Shown here: positions 34,574 to 47,105 of the stretch, piece by piece
Position numbering within the stretch: position 1 is the stretch's first letter
How the letters are laid out: each line of letters begins with the position of its first letter
From: Brachionus koreanus
Lineage: Eukaryota > Rotifera > Eurotatoria > Ploima > Brachionidae
Length of the DNA: 49,231 nucleotides
NCBI GenBank assembly: GCA_016987375.1
Contig: PJRA01000274.1
Coordinates: 93,314-142,544, forward strand
Reading direction: 5' to 3'
The notes under the pieces: generated by a model
What the model saw: the letters and a program-made list of their open reading frames with translations, nothing else
What the model was told of the DNA's origin: nothing
Database searches by the model: none
Made by a program: the position numbers and the translations under genes

Positions 34574-37323
34574 GTAAACTTTTTTTATTTTTTCGTCCCT
34601 TTTATTGATTTGTTTTGTAACATAGAATTTTATTGTTAAAAATTTCCTTCTATTTAACAAAAAAGTTATGTATTTTTATTATCATTATTTTAATTCACCT
34701 ATTTTCAGCGATTTTTTAACTTTAAAAATAATATTGAAATTGTTTATAATTTAGCAGTTATTTTGTCTAATTTTTTTTTATACTATTGAAAATTAACTAA
34801 AGCTATTCAGGCTCTCAAGCTAAATTTTTTTTAACCTGTTTAAATTAAATAAGATTTTTTTTAAGTTAATGCTTATAAAGCACACAAACATTTTCTAAAC
34901 TTTTTTCTTCTTATTTTAAAAATTAATCATGTTCTGTTAATCATGTTCGGGAAGCCTTCTGTTTCGTGAAATGAGAAGGTCAATTAAAGCTACTATTTGG
35001 GCTCGTTTATTAAAAAATTATTTTTTCCAGGATTTGTCCAAAATATGGTATATATATATAAATGTTTAGATATTAATAATTTTGTAAAAAATTATCTTAC
35101 CTCAACAAAAATAATTAATTAAAATAGAAACGAACGAAAAAATTATTTCTATCTTTTATAAAAAGCCTACATAAAAGAGGAATTAATTTTTCACATATAC
35201 AATATAGTCAATTAAAAAGTTTTATAAAATCATTAACTAATTCTATTTGAATATAGTATGTTTAGAATAATAGGAACAATTAACAAATATCACTCTTTTT
35301 ATCTTAGAATTAAAAAAAAAAAACAACATCAAAATAGGCTTAATTTTTGAACTAAAAATAAAAAAACAAATTTTTTTAGTTCAACATGGTGCAACATTCT
35401 TAGTGGCATTATTAAACGAGGAAAATTCTGGTAAAACTCTGCAAATTTAGTAATATTTAAATTTTGATAAACTAGAATGCATTCATTTTGCACAATCTGG
35501 CATTTAAAGCTCTAATTAAAAAACTTTGGAAAAAAATTACAAGCTTTTTTATCGTTAAATTCTATTCTTTTCTTTTAAAAAAAAAACCTACAACAACAAC
35601 TACTATTAAATAGAAATTGTTTAGGAAAATTTTATAGTTTCTATGTTAATATCAAGTTTTATCTGGCAAAAAAACTGACAATATTTCTTTGGGCAAACAA
35701 TTTAACATACGACTAAATTGAATTTAATTCTAAAGAGTTAAAGCTCGGCGCAGGAAAACAAAAAAATGATATATCATTGCGATTTAGAGTTTAGTTTTTA
35801 AATTATTTTATTTAATTTTGTTTTCATTCTCATTAATTAAAATTAGAAATTAAGAAAAATTAGCTCTTTAAAAAAATATCCTTTAATATGTAGTGATGCT
35901 CGTTTAATTTTAAAGAATTAAATTTCATTAGTCTTAAATTAAATCAAATCAAAATGACAGAAAGATAAGATTCTGTAATCTTATCAAATAAGATTTAACC
36001 TTAACAAATAATTTCCTTAACCCCAAACACTGACTGCTGGTAATTTAAAGATATTTTCAATATAATTAAGTGATGGGCTTTAACTTAAGAGTCACTTCAG
36101 TCAAAAGACACCCCAAATAGAGTACATAGGAACAGCTTCTCTGTGTTAAAGCCATTTACTTCTTTGGAATCGAAAAGATGTTTGAAATTTAAAGTTTCAG
36201 AAATAGTAAATTTCAAAACTCTTGGATATCATGTGAAGACTGTGACAATTGGATGTATGACAACTGTTGGCCAACTATAATTATTTGGTTTTGATAATAA
36301 TTATAGTTGTATTAATACATTTACATTTTTAGCTATGTGTGGCACTATATATATCAATCTTTTTTTGTAAAATCTACTCCCTATAAATAAGATTAATGCT
36401 TTATTTTCATTAATACACTTTCGTAAATTTTTATTAATAATATAAAATAATAATTAATAAATGAATTTTTACTTTGAGATATTTTATTCTTTTTAAAAAG
36501 TTTTTTTAACATATCACCAAAAATACTAATCCTTTTTCAAAAATATATCTTTTTAAGTGCATTTTCGACTTTTAGTAAATGTTACAGGTCAAAATTTTAA
36601 ACCAGTTAACTCTTTATATAAAAAGACATGTCTTTATTTCATTTATAACATGTTTCAAAAATCGAACAACTACGTTATCTTTCTTCCATTTTATTCTGTT
36701 CTCTGTGAATTATGAAATGCTTAATTCGGATTTAAAAAAAAAAATAGATCTCTTTAATTTAACCATACTTACGAATTTAATAATGAAGGAAAAATTACTT
36801 TCTAATAAAGATTGAATCGGTTTTTTATTTTTTATTTAAATTTTAATCAGATAAATTATATTTTTAGCTGTGTGTGGCAATCTGAACATTTAACTGCACA
36901 CTTTTTTCAATTTAATCTAAAAATTAGAAAACATGGCATTTTTTTTATATTTTTTAGTAAGATAATTTTTCCAATAATGCCATTATATTCATCAGATAAT
37001 AAAATGATATAATTTTCAAATGATTCTACACGAAAAACTTTACATGCAATGAGCACCTCAAATTAATACATACTCGAAGAATAAAAATTAAGTTGCATAA
37101 AATTATGATTATGCAAATTATTCACAAAAATATATTTATTTTATTTTAAAATAAAATTAAAAAAAAAAACTTTGAAATTTCAAAAAACATAAACTAAAAT
37201 TATAATAAAATTTGCAATTCTATTTATGATTTTTATTTTGATTTTTCTTTGCAGCTATTTTGTTAATATGACGATTTTTAAAAATTTTAAATTCATTTCA
37301 AATCATTCGATTTTTTGTTTAAG
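34574..37323. other. Gene-free stretch upstream of OSBP (possible long intron)
   Basis: 2.75 kb, A/T-rich. It contains two small perfect hairpins: 12-bp stem 35347-35358 / 35373-35384 and 14-bp stem 36272-36285 / 36296-36309. No convincing coding exon. It ends in a polypyrimidine tract and AG directly before the OSBP start. Confidence 0.45.
36272..36309. repeat. Short perfect hairpin
   Basis: A 14-bp perfect inverted repeat (CAACTATAATTATT) with a 10-base loop. No T-tract terminator logic applies in this eukaryotic setting; it is probably incidental or the remnant of an element. Confidence 0.5.
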
Positions 37324-37328
37324 AGCAT

Positions 37329-40300
37329 ATGTCTGGGCAAAAAAGCCAACCATCAGTTCAACAAATGAGTAAGCCCTTGGCCATCGAATCTGCACCGCAA
37401 CCAAAGCGTAACGATGCTGAATTGATCGAAGCTAACATTTCCCCGGTTCAGACCTCTATTACAAGCATTTTAAACAAAGAAGCAGGCTCTACACAAAACG
37501 CCTCTTCTGGCTCTAATACTGGTAACATGAGCGGACACCTACTCAAATGGACCAATTACATAAAAGGCTATCAAAGAAGATGGATTTCTATAAACAATGG
37601 TCTTTTGTCCTATTTCAGATCTCCTAATGAAATGGATCATACATGTCGTGGTGCTATTAATTTAGCAAACGCAAATATTCATCAAAATGAAGATGGCGTT
37701 AGCTTTATTGTATCGAACGGCACTAGCAATCAGACGTTTCATTTACGCGCTTCAAATGAAATCGAAAAACAGAAATGGATAAATGCACTCGAATTAGCCA
37801 AGAACAAAGCCAAACAAATAGGACAAAAAAACCCAAACTCTAATCTGAGTCCCATTTTAGGCCAATCTAATCAAAACGATTCAGACGATGAAGACCCCAA
37901 TATCGAGGCCGAAAAAAATGAGCTTGAAAATTTACTTCAAGTGCTAAAGCTAAAGCTAAATGATCTCAGTCTTTCGTATGAATTTGTGCTAAAGCATAGC
38001 AATGCGTTGAGCAAGCTATTGACTGAACTAGAGCATACTCAAACAAGACCTGAAGATTTAACAATCAAGACAATAAACGAACAATCAACTTTATATAAAG
38101 TGGCCATGATAGGTGTCATGGGACATTGTCAAGAGTTTATTAATTTGGCTCTTTTTCGAACTAGAAAGATGAACAAAATTTTACAATCCGAACGAGAAAT
38201 GCGTCTTAGGTTAATATATTTCACAAAATTTTTTAAGTGAAGCTTTAATTTTTTATTAAACAGATTAGAGGAAATGGTCCAAGAAATGGCCAAACAACAG
38301 GTTAGTTTTGAGACACAACTTAAAAAAAATGGAAAAAAGAGTAAGTTTTTGTTTAACGAAAAAATTTTTTTCTCTCTTTATTCAAAATATAAATTTAAGA
38401 TCGAAAAAAATTAAGTTTTTTAAAAGGTTTTATTTTCTTTTTATAGTACTAATTAACTAAAATTAAAGCTCTTAAATCAAAAGCTCAAATAAATTATTTA
38501 AAATAATGGAAAAAATTATACTATATAGATGTAAATAGATGAATTATTTATGGAAAAAAATATTTTTTTGAAGCAGGAAAATAAATAAATTTTTAGTTTA
38601 TCTGATTTTTTGCAGCATTTGTTTAATTAATTTAATGATACCTTAATTTAAATCAAAGTTGGTATAATGTCAAAAGTCAAGTCAAAGTTATGACTTGATT
38701 AGCTTTTAAATGGCTCTCAGTTTTCATTCTAGTATGATATCTCATTGACAAATAAATAATCCAAGAGACTTAAAAGAGGGTTTCGCTGGGGACCGGTTTT
38801 GGCTAGTGTTGGTTATCGACTCCAATCGATTGAAAAAATCCAAAAAACGACTAGTTTTTATTATTAATCGGCTAATTAATAGATTTAAAGTCGATTTATC
38901 GATTGCCAAATTTAGCTTCGACTGATTTTGATGAAATACGTTCCCGGTAGCTGTTTTGACCTTTTGGATTTTTTAATTAAACCTTTTCTCGCCTAAAAAA
39001 TTTAAATAAACGTAGGCTTTTTATAAAATAATAATTTTTATTTTAATTTTTCTTAAAATAAAGTTAAAAAAAATATATATATTTTGTAAAAATAAAAATA
39101 ATAATAATAATAAGCTACAGTAGACTAACTGCGGAGCAATGCTTTAAGTGCCTTGCTAAGGTAGCTGCAATGGTAAATTAAGAACTTTAATTTTTTTTTA
39201 TTAATAAACGTTTTATTAGTTCACCTAATGGTATTTTTCTATAGCTTTTAACTTTTGCTTTCGCTTTAATGTGTGCACTCAATTCGGTTTTTCATAAGAT
39301 TCAACTACTCTCCAAAAATTCACTTATTGTCTTATCATTTATATCAAGTAATTTTTTTTCAAACATTTAGCTGAAATGTATCCTGCTTTCAAAAAAAGAT
39401 TCAAATTACAAATTCTTGATAGATTCTCTAGATTATTTCATTATTTTTTAAATAAACCTGGATTGAATTTTGATTTTTAGCCGTTTTTTTTTTTTAAATT
39501 TCATTAAATGAGAATTTTTAACCAATTTATTGAAGCTAAATAAAATTTTTTGAAAATGTATGAGAATATTAAAAACTATCAAAGTATGTCAAAGGCATAC
39601 TTAGACAAAATTTAATTCATTTTTTTTTAAAATTAATCTTAATATTTGAAATTATTATCAGAGGTTTATTAAAGGAAAATATTTAAAATTATGACTTGGC
39701 GTTTATATTTAAAAATTATTTCATATTTTAAATGATATTACATAATTAATTGAATTCCAAATAAACAATTGAGTGGGCATTTTTATAAAAATACATTGAT
39801 AAATTTAGAAATTCGAAAATAATTAGCTCTAGTTGAAATTTTTTCTTATTAAGTAGTAAATATAAAATTAATTAAATACAGAAATTTCAAAATTTATTTT
39901 ACTAGAACATGAATTTTAATGCTTTAAAATGCTAAATTTAAAGCAACAAAAGAACATAAACACCTATTTATAATTTGATATTAATTTTAGAGAATAATTT
40001 ATAAAAAAATTTTAATTATAAGGAGGTCAACATTCGCAGAAGCCATCTTTGACATTGCAACAACAAAAGCTTACAGATAGTGAAACATCTCAAAAGCTCA
40101 CATCTACATCTTCAGGCCTGGCATTGTCTTCCCAAGATGCGACTGATGGCCAAGATAAGCCAAAGCTAGAAACAATTTCTTCAAATCAAGAAAAAATAGA
40201 AGAGGATGATGATCAATTTTATGATGATGAATTCCATGACGCTGTAGAGGATGTGACTCAATTTTCGGTCACCTTGCCGCGTCAAAAATTAACCATGCAC

Positions 40301-41800
40301 AATCGAAATCCGAGTAATTTGTCCAAGTTGTACATTCAAGAATCAGACGTGTCCAGTGGTGATGATGACGAACAAACCATAAAAGTAACTATGCAAACTC
40401 ATAAACAAGAAGAAAATGGAAAATTATCTAATTCGACCCAGTCAACAGGTACAACATTGTCGGTAGCAAAAAAAAAAACATCATCAGCAGAATTACAGCT
40501 AGTCAACAAACGACAAATTCGTCAAAGACGCACTCAGGTACCAATACGACCAAATTACAGCATTAACTTGTGGTCCATAATGAAAAATTGCATAGGAAAA
40601 GACTTGTCTAAAATTCCCATACCAGTTAATTTTAGTGAACCATTGTCCATGTTGCAAAGAATTACCGAAGAACTCGAGTACTCGGAATTGCTTGATCAAG
40701 CGGCTGCATGCGAAGATCAATGGGAGCAAATGGCTTATGTGGCAGCATTCAGTATAACGTCCTATAGCACCACGGCTAATCGAACGAATAAGCCTTTCAA
40801 CCCTCTATTGGGTGAGACCTACGAATTCGATCGGGTCGATGATCTAGGCTGGAGATCTCTGTGCGAACAAGTGAGTCATCATCCGCCTGGTATGGCTATG
40901 CATGCGGAAAGTGTTAAAGACTGGAAATTGTTTCAAGAATTGACTGTTTCAAGCAAATTTCGTGGTCAGTATTTGCAAGTAATACCACTGGGCACTACTC
41001 ATGTTGAATTTAAAAAAACCGGTCATCACTATACCTATAGAAAAATAGCTACATTTGTTAGAAACATTATTGTTGGAAAATTATGGATAGATAATGTTGG
41101 AGAAATGGACATTATAAATCACAAAACTAAAGATGTTTGCCATTTAAAATATTTTGCCTATTCGTATTTTTCTCGAGAGCCTCCACGCAAAGTCACTGCT
41201 ATTATCACTGATTCGAATAATGTAGCTCGCTATGTCCTTAATGGAACATGGACTGAACAAATAGAAGGAGCGCCGGTGCTAAATCCGCAAGTAGTTACCC
41301 AGCAGACTCAATTGAACACAGGTAAATCGAAAATTTTGTGGAAAAGACGAATACCTCCAGCTTACTTGGAGTCAATGCACAATTTTACCGAGTTTACAGT
41401 GCAGCTAAATGAGCCCGAAGACGGAGTTGCTCCAACTGATTCTAGGTTGAGACCCGATCAAAGACTCATGGAAGAGGGCAAGTGGGACGATGCAAACATA
41501 GAAAAATTAAGACTTGAAGAGAAGCAGCGCTGCGCTCGTAAGGCCAGAGAGCAAAACGCTGTAAATAGTAAAACAGAAAATAACAAAAATCCCAATAGTA
41601 ATCTTGAGGATGAAGAAGAAGACGTGAATGCTTTAACAATTAAAAAATTAAATTCGATTAGTGACAACCATGATTATGAGCCAATTTGGTTCGAAAAAAC
41701 AATAGATCCGATCACTAAGCTACCCATACATGTGTTTAGAAATGAATATTGGGAGAAAAAAGCTAGTGGAGACTGGAGCAAATGCCCTGATATATTTTAA
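37329..41800 (+). CDS. OSBP: Oxysterol-binding protein OSBP (PH + FFAT + ORD)
   Basis: Exons 37329-38209, 38264-38340 and 40023-41800, GT-AG and in phase, give 911 residues (human OSBP 807). A PH domain at about 68-155 (LLKWTNYIKGYQRRW, GAINLANANI) would bind Golgi PI4P. A helical region follows, then an acid-rich FFAT-like motif EFHDAVE at about 388-394, which docks on ER VAP proteins. The sterol/PI4P-binding ORD begins near 485 (NYSINLWSIMKNCIGKDLSKIP) and contains the signature EQVSHHPP at about 600-607; the end WSKCPDIF matches the family. OSBP exchanges sterol for PI4P at ER-Golgi contacts. Extra length lies in Ser/Thr/Gln-rich linkers. Intron 2 is 1.7 kb. An AATAAA occurs within 10 bp after the stop. 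The start may be further upstream (see 34198 exon). Confidence 0.95.
38341..40022 (+). other. OSBP intron 2
   Basis: 1,682-bp GT-AG intron, phase 1. It holds a degenerate family C-like piece at about 38658-38720 and a GC-richer CGATT-rich segment at about 38780-38960, plus a short AAT microsatellite near 39098-39112. Confidence 0.75.
38658..38720. repeat. Degenerate family C-like remnant
   Basis: Carries AAAAGTCAAGTCAAAGTT next to an inverted GACTTGATT, then CTTTTAAATGGCTCTCAG, resembling the ends of the family C elements at 10627 and 19131. Too decayed to place boundaries. Confidence 0.35.
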
Positions 41801-42158
41801 AAATAAAACACTAAATTAATTTAGTTATTTAATTTTATTTAATTAAAAAAAAAAACAAAATGAATTTTATTTTTTCTATTTTGTATAATATTTGAAGCTT
41901 TTTGGATAGAACTTTGATCTTTTCTTATTTTTTTTTGTTATAATTTTTAGTCATTTTCGAAAGGAAGCGTATATAGTGAAACGCTGATTCACTAAAAATA
42001 CTATTTTAAAATAATGAAAAGATCTGTGAAATGCTTTGAGTATATTTAATAATCATTTCTATCTTAAAAACAAAATAAAATAAAATTTTAACTTATTTTT
42101 TTAAATTTTTTAAAATAAATCGTTTGAAAATGATTTTTATTTATTTCATATTTTAGAG

Positions 42159-42378
42159 TTAACACTAGAAGCACCAAGCATTTTTTCACGTTTGTTTAAT
42201 TCAAAAATATTTTATAAAAAACTAAAATAATTTTATAAAGTCATTATTTTTTAAAGAAAATTTTAAATTTACATAAATCAAAAAAGATATATTCATTTGA
42301 AAAATCTATTCAAAAGTTACGAGGATTTAAAAATTTTCAAAAGAGTCAAAATGACTCCTTTGGTGCTTCTAGTGTTAA
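42159..42378. mobile_element. TTAA-ended MITE, family A
   Basis: 220 bp with perfect 19-bp inverted termini TTAACACTAGAAGCACCAA (42159-42177 and 42360-42378). TTAA at both ends is the hallmark of piggyBac-type insertion. Non-coding; the short frame crossing it is incidental. Confidence 0.8.
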
Positions 42379-42389
42379 AAAAATTAGTC

Positions 42390-42625
42390 TTAACACTCAA
42401 AAACCGGATGACTTTTTTGGCCCTTTTATTTAAATCTTTTCTAATACTTTTTTTCAATGAAAATAAAATTATTCTACAGAAAAAATTAAACAATTTTATA
42501 ATAATTTTGATTTAAGATATGATTGAAAAAATATTATAAAAAAATGATTTAATTTATTGAATAAAAAACAAATAAAGGAAGTTACAAAAGGGGTTCAAAA
42601 GACCCCTCCGGTTTTTGAGTGTTAA
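42390..42625. mobile_element. TTAA-ended MITE, family B, complete copy
   Basis: 236 bp with 19-bp inverted termini TTAACACTCAAAAACCGGA. It begins only 11 bp after the family A element and shares its first eight bases with it. A second copy, inverted, lies in TRIM37 intron 2 (20419-20636). No coding capacity; it needs a transposase in trans. Confidence 0.85.
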
Positions 42626-43611
42626 AACAATTATTTAGTCACCATTTTTTTAAGCCCTTTCACCTAAAAATAGGAGAACTGGTTTCGACTAGGTTATAAT
42701 TATGATGTATATGATCGATGGAGTAAGCAAGTGTCAGATCGGAGCTGTTTCTCGAAAAGGTTCTTGAAAATGAGATAAACGCCTCTCTATTATCCACTAA
42801 GATAGAATAGGATCAATTTTTATGACCGATGTATAAACTTCATAACATCGATCTTTTTCTTTTCAGTCCATACATATTTCCCTAAATTCGGATTTTAATG
42901 CTCATTCAAAAATCTTTAATATGTAAATAACATAAAAGTGAATTTAAAATCGATTAAAATACTCTTTTCATCTATTAACTTACCACATTAAATCGCCAGA
43001 ATTGGCATTAATTGATTAATATGAAATTTGTAAAATATATGATTTAACTAAAATTAATTTTTTAAATTAAATTTTAAAAATATGAAAAATATTTTTCAAG
43101 AATTTGAGATTAAAAAAAATTTTAAAATCCACAATAATTATAAGACTATGAATTAGATGAACATTAGAAAAATTTTTAAATTGTTTCAAGACAAAGCAGT
43201 TTTAGTCGATTCAAGCATTTCACAATAGAGTCTTATATCTTCTCTTTTTGCTTTCATTTTAAAGCTGCTTTTATTTTAGGGCATTATTTTCATCTTTTTA
43301 AATCAACATACCAGTTTCAAATTCATTCAATTTTAGAATCAGCTAACTTTGACATGTTGGATAAAATGATTGATTTCTAAAGAATATTCATAATGTATAA
43401 GAAATATTTTTTTTATTTAAAAAAAAAAATAAAGCCCAAAATTAATTATTTTTAATAAATTAGTGAAAACTTAAGTAAAAACTGAGAAATTATATAATAA
43501 TTGAATAAATATTTAAGATAATTTTTTTTATTTAATATTAAATTTCTTTAAATAAATTAGTAATTACTTTAAAGTTATAAATTCATGATTTGTTCTGATT
43601 TAATTTTTTTC

Positions 43612-43663
43612 CAACAACTCTTAACTTTGACTTGACTTAAGAATTGTGACTTCTAAAAAACTC
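43612..43663. repeat. Possible family C end
   Basis: CAACAACTCTTAACTTTGAC followed by GTGACTTCTAAAAAACTC. The second part resembles the right end of the 19131-19506 element (GTGACTTTTAAACAACTC). A matching left end was not found nearby. Confidence 0.35.
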
Positions 43664-44735
43664 CGGTTTCAACTCATAAAGCTCTTTATCAACTTTTTGG
43701 TATTTGATTTGTAGTTTTATTATAAGCATCGTTAATTCAAAGAAGTATAAATAATAGCGCACATTATAATATTTAAATTTAAGTCCTAGGTTTTGAGCAT
43801 GTAATTTAAGAAAATTTTTATTGTATTCATTGGTTTGACTCAGATGAATATTTGCTTTGTTGATATATTAGTTAAAAAATCGTTGTTTAAAAATCTCAAA
43901 TTAAAGGAGCAACGCAATTATAACCCGAGAGACCACAAATGTGTTGTGAATAATGTGGCGGTTAATAAATAATAAGTTAAATGTTAATTTTATATAGTTT
44001 ATTGAATAATTGTGAATTTTATAACAAAAAACAAAAACTTTAAATTAATGTCTATATCATCCAGATTGAATAAAAGTATATGTAAAATAGTATATGCATT
44101 AAAAAATCCATTAAACCCTAGCTACAGAGATTTTTTACAAATTAAATTTTGGGTGATAGATACTCTGTATCACATTGTGTAAAACTAGCTTTAAAAACAA
44201 ACCTAAATAAAAAAAGTTGTTAAGATTTTAGTTTTTGCTATTTGTGCCAAAATTCACAATTGCGTATTTTAACCCAAAATCTCTGTTAACAGTTGAGAAG
44301 CTGATGATGTATTACAAATATGTTGCGTTGATCAAAGAAAAGGGATTATTATAAGGGTAATTGTAGTTCGCTCATAACATATAGCATTACTATAACAGAG
44401 TGTTTATAGTATAATGTCTTAATCAATTAATATTAAATAGTTTGCAAAAATGTTTATTTTTTTTTATTTTTAATTTTTGAGGTTTTTTAAATCTTGTTGA
44501 ATAAAATAAGAAAAAACTTTTAAATAATTTATTAAAATTAAATTAGATTCAAAATGTAAGAATTTGAAAAAAAAAATTCACTTAAAATTCTTAGGCTTAA
44601 AAGAAAGCACGTTTTTCTCACTGATCTTAAACAGCATGAAAAAAAAATTTTTAGATATGACATTAAATAGAAATTAATTTTTAAAATGAATTAATTGCAT
44701 AAAAATTCTGACTTAGCACCATTTAATAAATTATT

Positions 44736-45429
44736 TTAACAACATTTTGAACTCTTCTTAGCGGGCTTAGATTCTTTAAGATCAATTTTTTCATTATCTC
44801 GTTTATTTGTATCTTGTTTAACCCTTTCTTGTCTGTCTAGAATAAGTTTTGTCAACTCGGTAAAAACATCGTCCACATTTAGATTCTCTTTGGCACTTGT
44901 CTCAAAAAATTTCAATTTCATTAATTTTGCGTATTCTTCTTGATCATTGTATGTGACACATTTATTTTCTGAGTCACATTTGTTTCCTACAAGAACTATT
45001 GGCACTCCATCATCACCACAGTTATTTTTAACTTCTTCAATCCACCTTTTTGTATTGGCAAATGATTCTCCATTTGTAACATCATAAGCTACTATAATGC
45101 CAGCTGCATTTCTGTAATAGGTTTTGGTTATGACTCGAAATTTTTCTTGACCAGCCGTATCCCATACTTGTAATTTAACCCGCACATTTCCAACTTGAAT
45201 GGTCCTAAGTTTAAAATCAACTCCAATTGTTGTTATATGCGTGTCTAAAAACAAAAATAAGAAATTTTTTTTAAAAAATTTTGATTTTTTTACCGCTGAA
45301 ATGTTGTTCAGCAAATCTTTGCAACAGAGAGGTCTTGCCAACACCACTGTCTCCTATTAGAACTATTTTACATAAAATATCATAGTCTTTACCCGGGTTA
45401 GCTATTCCTAATCCATTGTTTTTACTCAT
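44736..45429 (-). CDS. Rab35-like small GTPase
   Basis: Two exons, 45294-45429 and 44736-45244, with a 49-bp intron in phase, give 214 residues. All G-protein motifs are intact: GDSGVGKTS (P-loop), TTIGVDF (switch I), WDTAGQEKF (switch II), GNKCD and ETSAK, with a C-terminal CC for double prenylation. ITTIGVDFK, the ESFANTKRW segment and [11 protein letters not shown] resemble Rab35, which acts at the plasma membrane and in endosome recycling; a Rab1/Rab35-clade paralogue cannot be excluded. I start it at ATG 45427-45429, just before the conserved KDYD; an upstream in-frame extension looks non-coding. A 12-residue N-terminal extension precedes KDYD. It is on the same strand as GOSR1, 373 bp away. 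Confidence 0.92.
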
Positions 45430-45802
45430 TCTCAAGATAAATCTAATTTTTATTAGCATTTTTATAAATAGGATTTATCACAGGAAGTTAAACCTGTTTT
45501 TTTAAATTTAAAGACAAAACAAAATTTTTTTAAATATTTATTTACAAATTTTAATATTAAACATCGTACCATTATTAAAATCCGATGTTTTCAATAAAAT
45601 GATAAATGTCTTTTTCAAATTTTAAATATATAAAAATTAAAATCATAATTTAAAGCCTAATTACAAATTAAAAACGTCTAAACTAATTTTATCTTATCTA
45701 TTTTGAATAAAATTCAAAAAAAGTCATCATTTTAGATTAATATTAATAATTTTAATGAATTCATTATTTATTTTATTTAAATTAAATTTAAAAAAAAAGC
45801 AA
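45430..45802. other. Spacer between Rab35-like gene and GOSR1
   Basis: A/T-rich, no gene seen. It holds the Rab promoter and the GOSR1 3' region. Confidence 0.4.
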
Positions 45803-47105
45803 TTAAAAAATATAGAGTAGCATAATAATTATGCATAATGAAATGACCACAGCCAATATTAACGAGTCTTTGCGCTTTTTGAGCTTGATTTTTTGAACCA
45901 AATTGTTTATCATTGGAAATTTCTCTATAAAATAAAAAAAAAACAATAAGACAAAAGAGTATAATTTGAAAATAATATAAAAAAATTTTTTTTGACCTAA
46001 ATAAAAAAATGCAGTTAATCATCGTTTTTAGATTCAATTTAAAAAGAAAAATAAAGAATAAACAAAAAGAAATGACACTCTACGGGTCAAAAAGTAGGTT
46101 CTTAATGACACATAAAATATTTGGTATAGAGATTAATCTTTTTATAATAATATCTGTTATTTTATTAAAAATCAATTTACTCAAACAAAGAATTTAAATT
46201 AGAATATTTGAATCAATTTGCCATTCAAACTGATAAATATCAAAATTCTAAGAATAGCTAGTACTTTTCAATATAGAATAATTAAAATAATAATTACGAG
46301 AAATCGTATTCATTTTTTGTTGAAAAAAACGCAAATTTTTGCTTTGAGACTGAAGATTTTCTTTTGTTATTTCAGCCATTCTATAAATATTTTGTAATAT
46401 TAATAATTTTTTTTATTATAATTAAAACTTACTCTATTTGCTGGTCAATTAGTGAATGAGAGCTTTTTAAATGATCATATTCCTTCATATAAAGAGAAGT
46501 AGAACTACTAGTTGAACCATCCATTCTTCTATTACTTAAACCCGTTTCTCGCATATTTCCACCTGTAAACAACTCCTCTCTTTCCCTATAGGCCATTATG
46601 GTCCTCTTGGTTTTCTCATATTCTTGTGAATAATCACGCAAAATGTCTCTATGTCGCTAGGAAATTTAAATTTTAGATATTCTATTTTAAATTAATTTTA
46701 TTTAAGAATTATTCAATTTTTTTAAAATTTTTAACTTACCTGAAGAGTATGTACAGTGGCATTTGAATTAGGGCCTGTTTCGGTATTTAAAGTTTCACTC
46801 ATTTTAGAATTTAACGCAGTCAATCTAGATATTAAATCCTCTATTTCATTAGAAAGTGTGGCGAATAAAAGATCCGAAGACATGTTCGAATTTTTCCCAT
46901 CAGTAATTACTGAAGCTGAATAGTTTGTACAAAGTTTGCTAAAAGAAATTAATTTTGAATCTATTTCATTTTCTAGTTGTCGGGCCTGTTTTCTAAGAGC
47001 TACATGTAATATAAAGTCTATGATATTTTAAAGCACAAAATAATAATTACTTTCCCAATTGAGCCATTGTCCGTTTTGAGAAGTAGTTTGAAAATTAGTA
47101 GACAT
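45803..47105 (-). CDS. GOSR1: Golgi SNARE GOSR1 (GS28)
   Basis: Five exons in reverse order: 47051-47105, 46740-46999, 46433-46656, 46298-46380, 45803-45924; all introns are GT-AG and in phase. The product is 247 residues (human GOSR1 250). The N-terminus reads NWETLRKQARQLENE, then RHRDILRDYSQEYEKTK, the Qb-SNARE motif region IDQQIEMAEITKENLQSQ...MNTIS, a basic KLKKRKDS and a C-terminal single membrane anchor (LILAVVISLCIIMLLYIF), the standard family layout. It is a Qb-SNARE for ER-Golgi and intra-Golgi vesicle fusion. I start it at ATG 47105; an ATG further upstream at 47170 is in another frame and stops after three codons. Confidence 0.93.

Larger units (their letters stand above)
41801..44735. 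other. OSBP 3' flank to Rab gene, with MITE pair
   Basis: No gene. It contains the two adjoining TTAA-ended elements (42159-42378 and 42390-42625) and a family C-like end near 43612-43663. The remaining ~2 kb is A/T-rich without a recognisable feature. Confidence 0.5.

Noticed and set aside
36579..37012. Two consecutive short plus-strand frames upstream of OSBP
   Set aside because: Composition matches non-coding flanks; no family resemblance and no in-phase junction to OSBP.
42297..42515. 72-codon frame
   Set aside because: It crosses two adjacent MITEs and is explained by them.
43909..44330. Possible 420-bp element with CAACGCAA / TTGCGTTG ends and inner inverted words such as ACAGAGATTTT / AAAATCTCTGT
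   Set aside because: The matches are 8-11 bp and not nested cleanly; likely by chance in low-complexity sequence.
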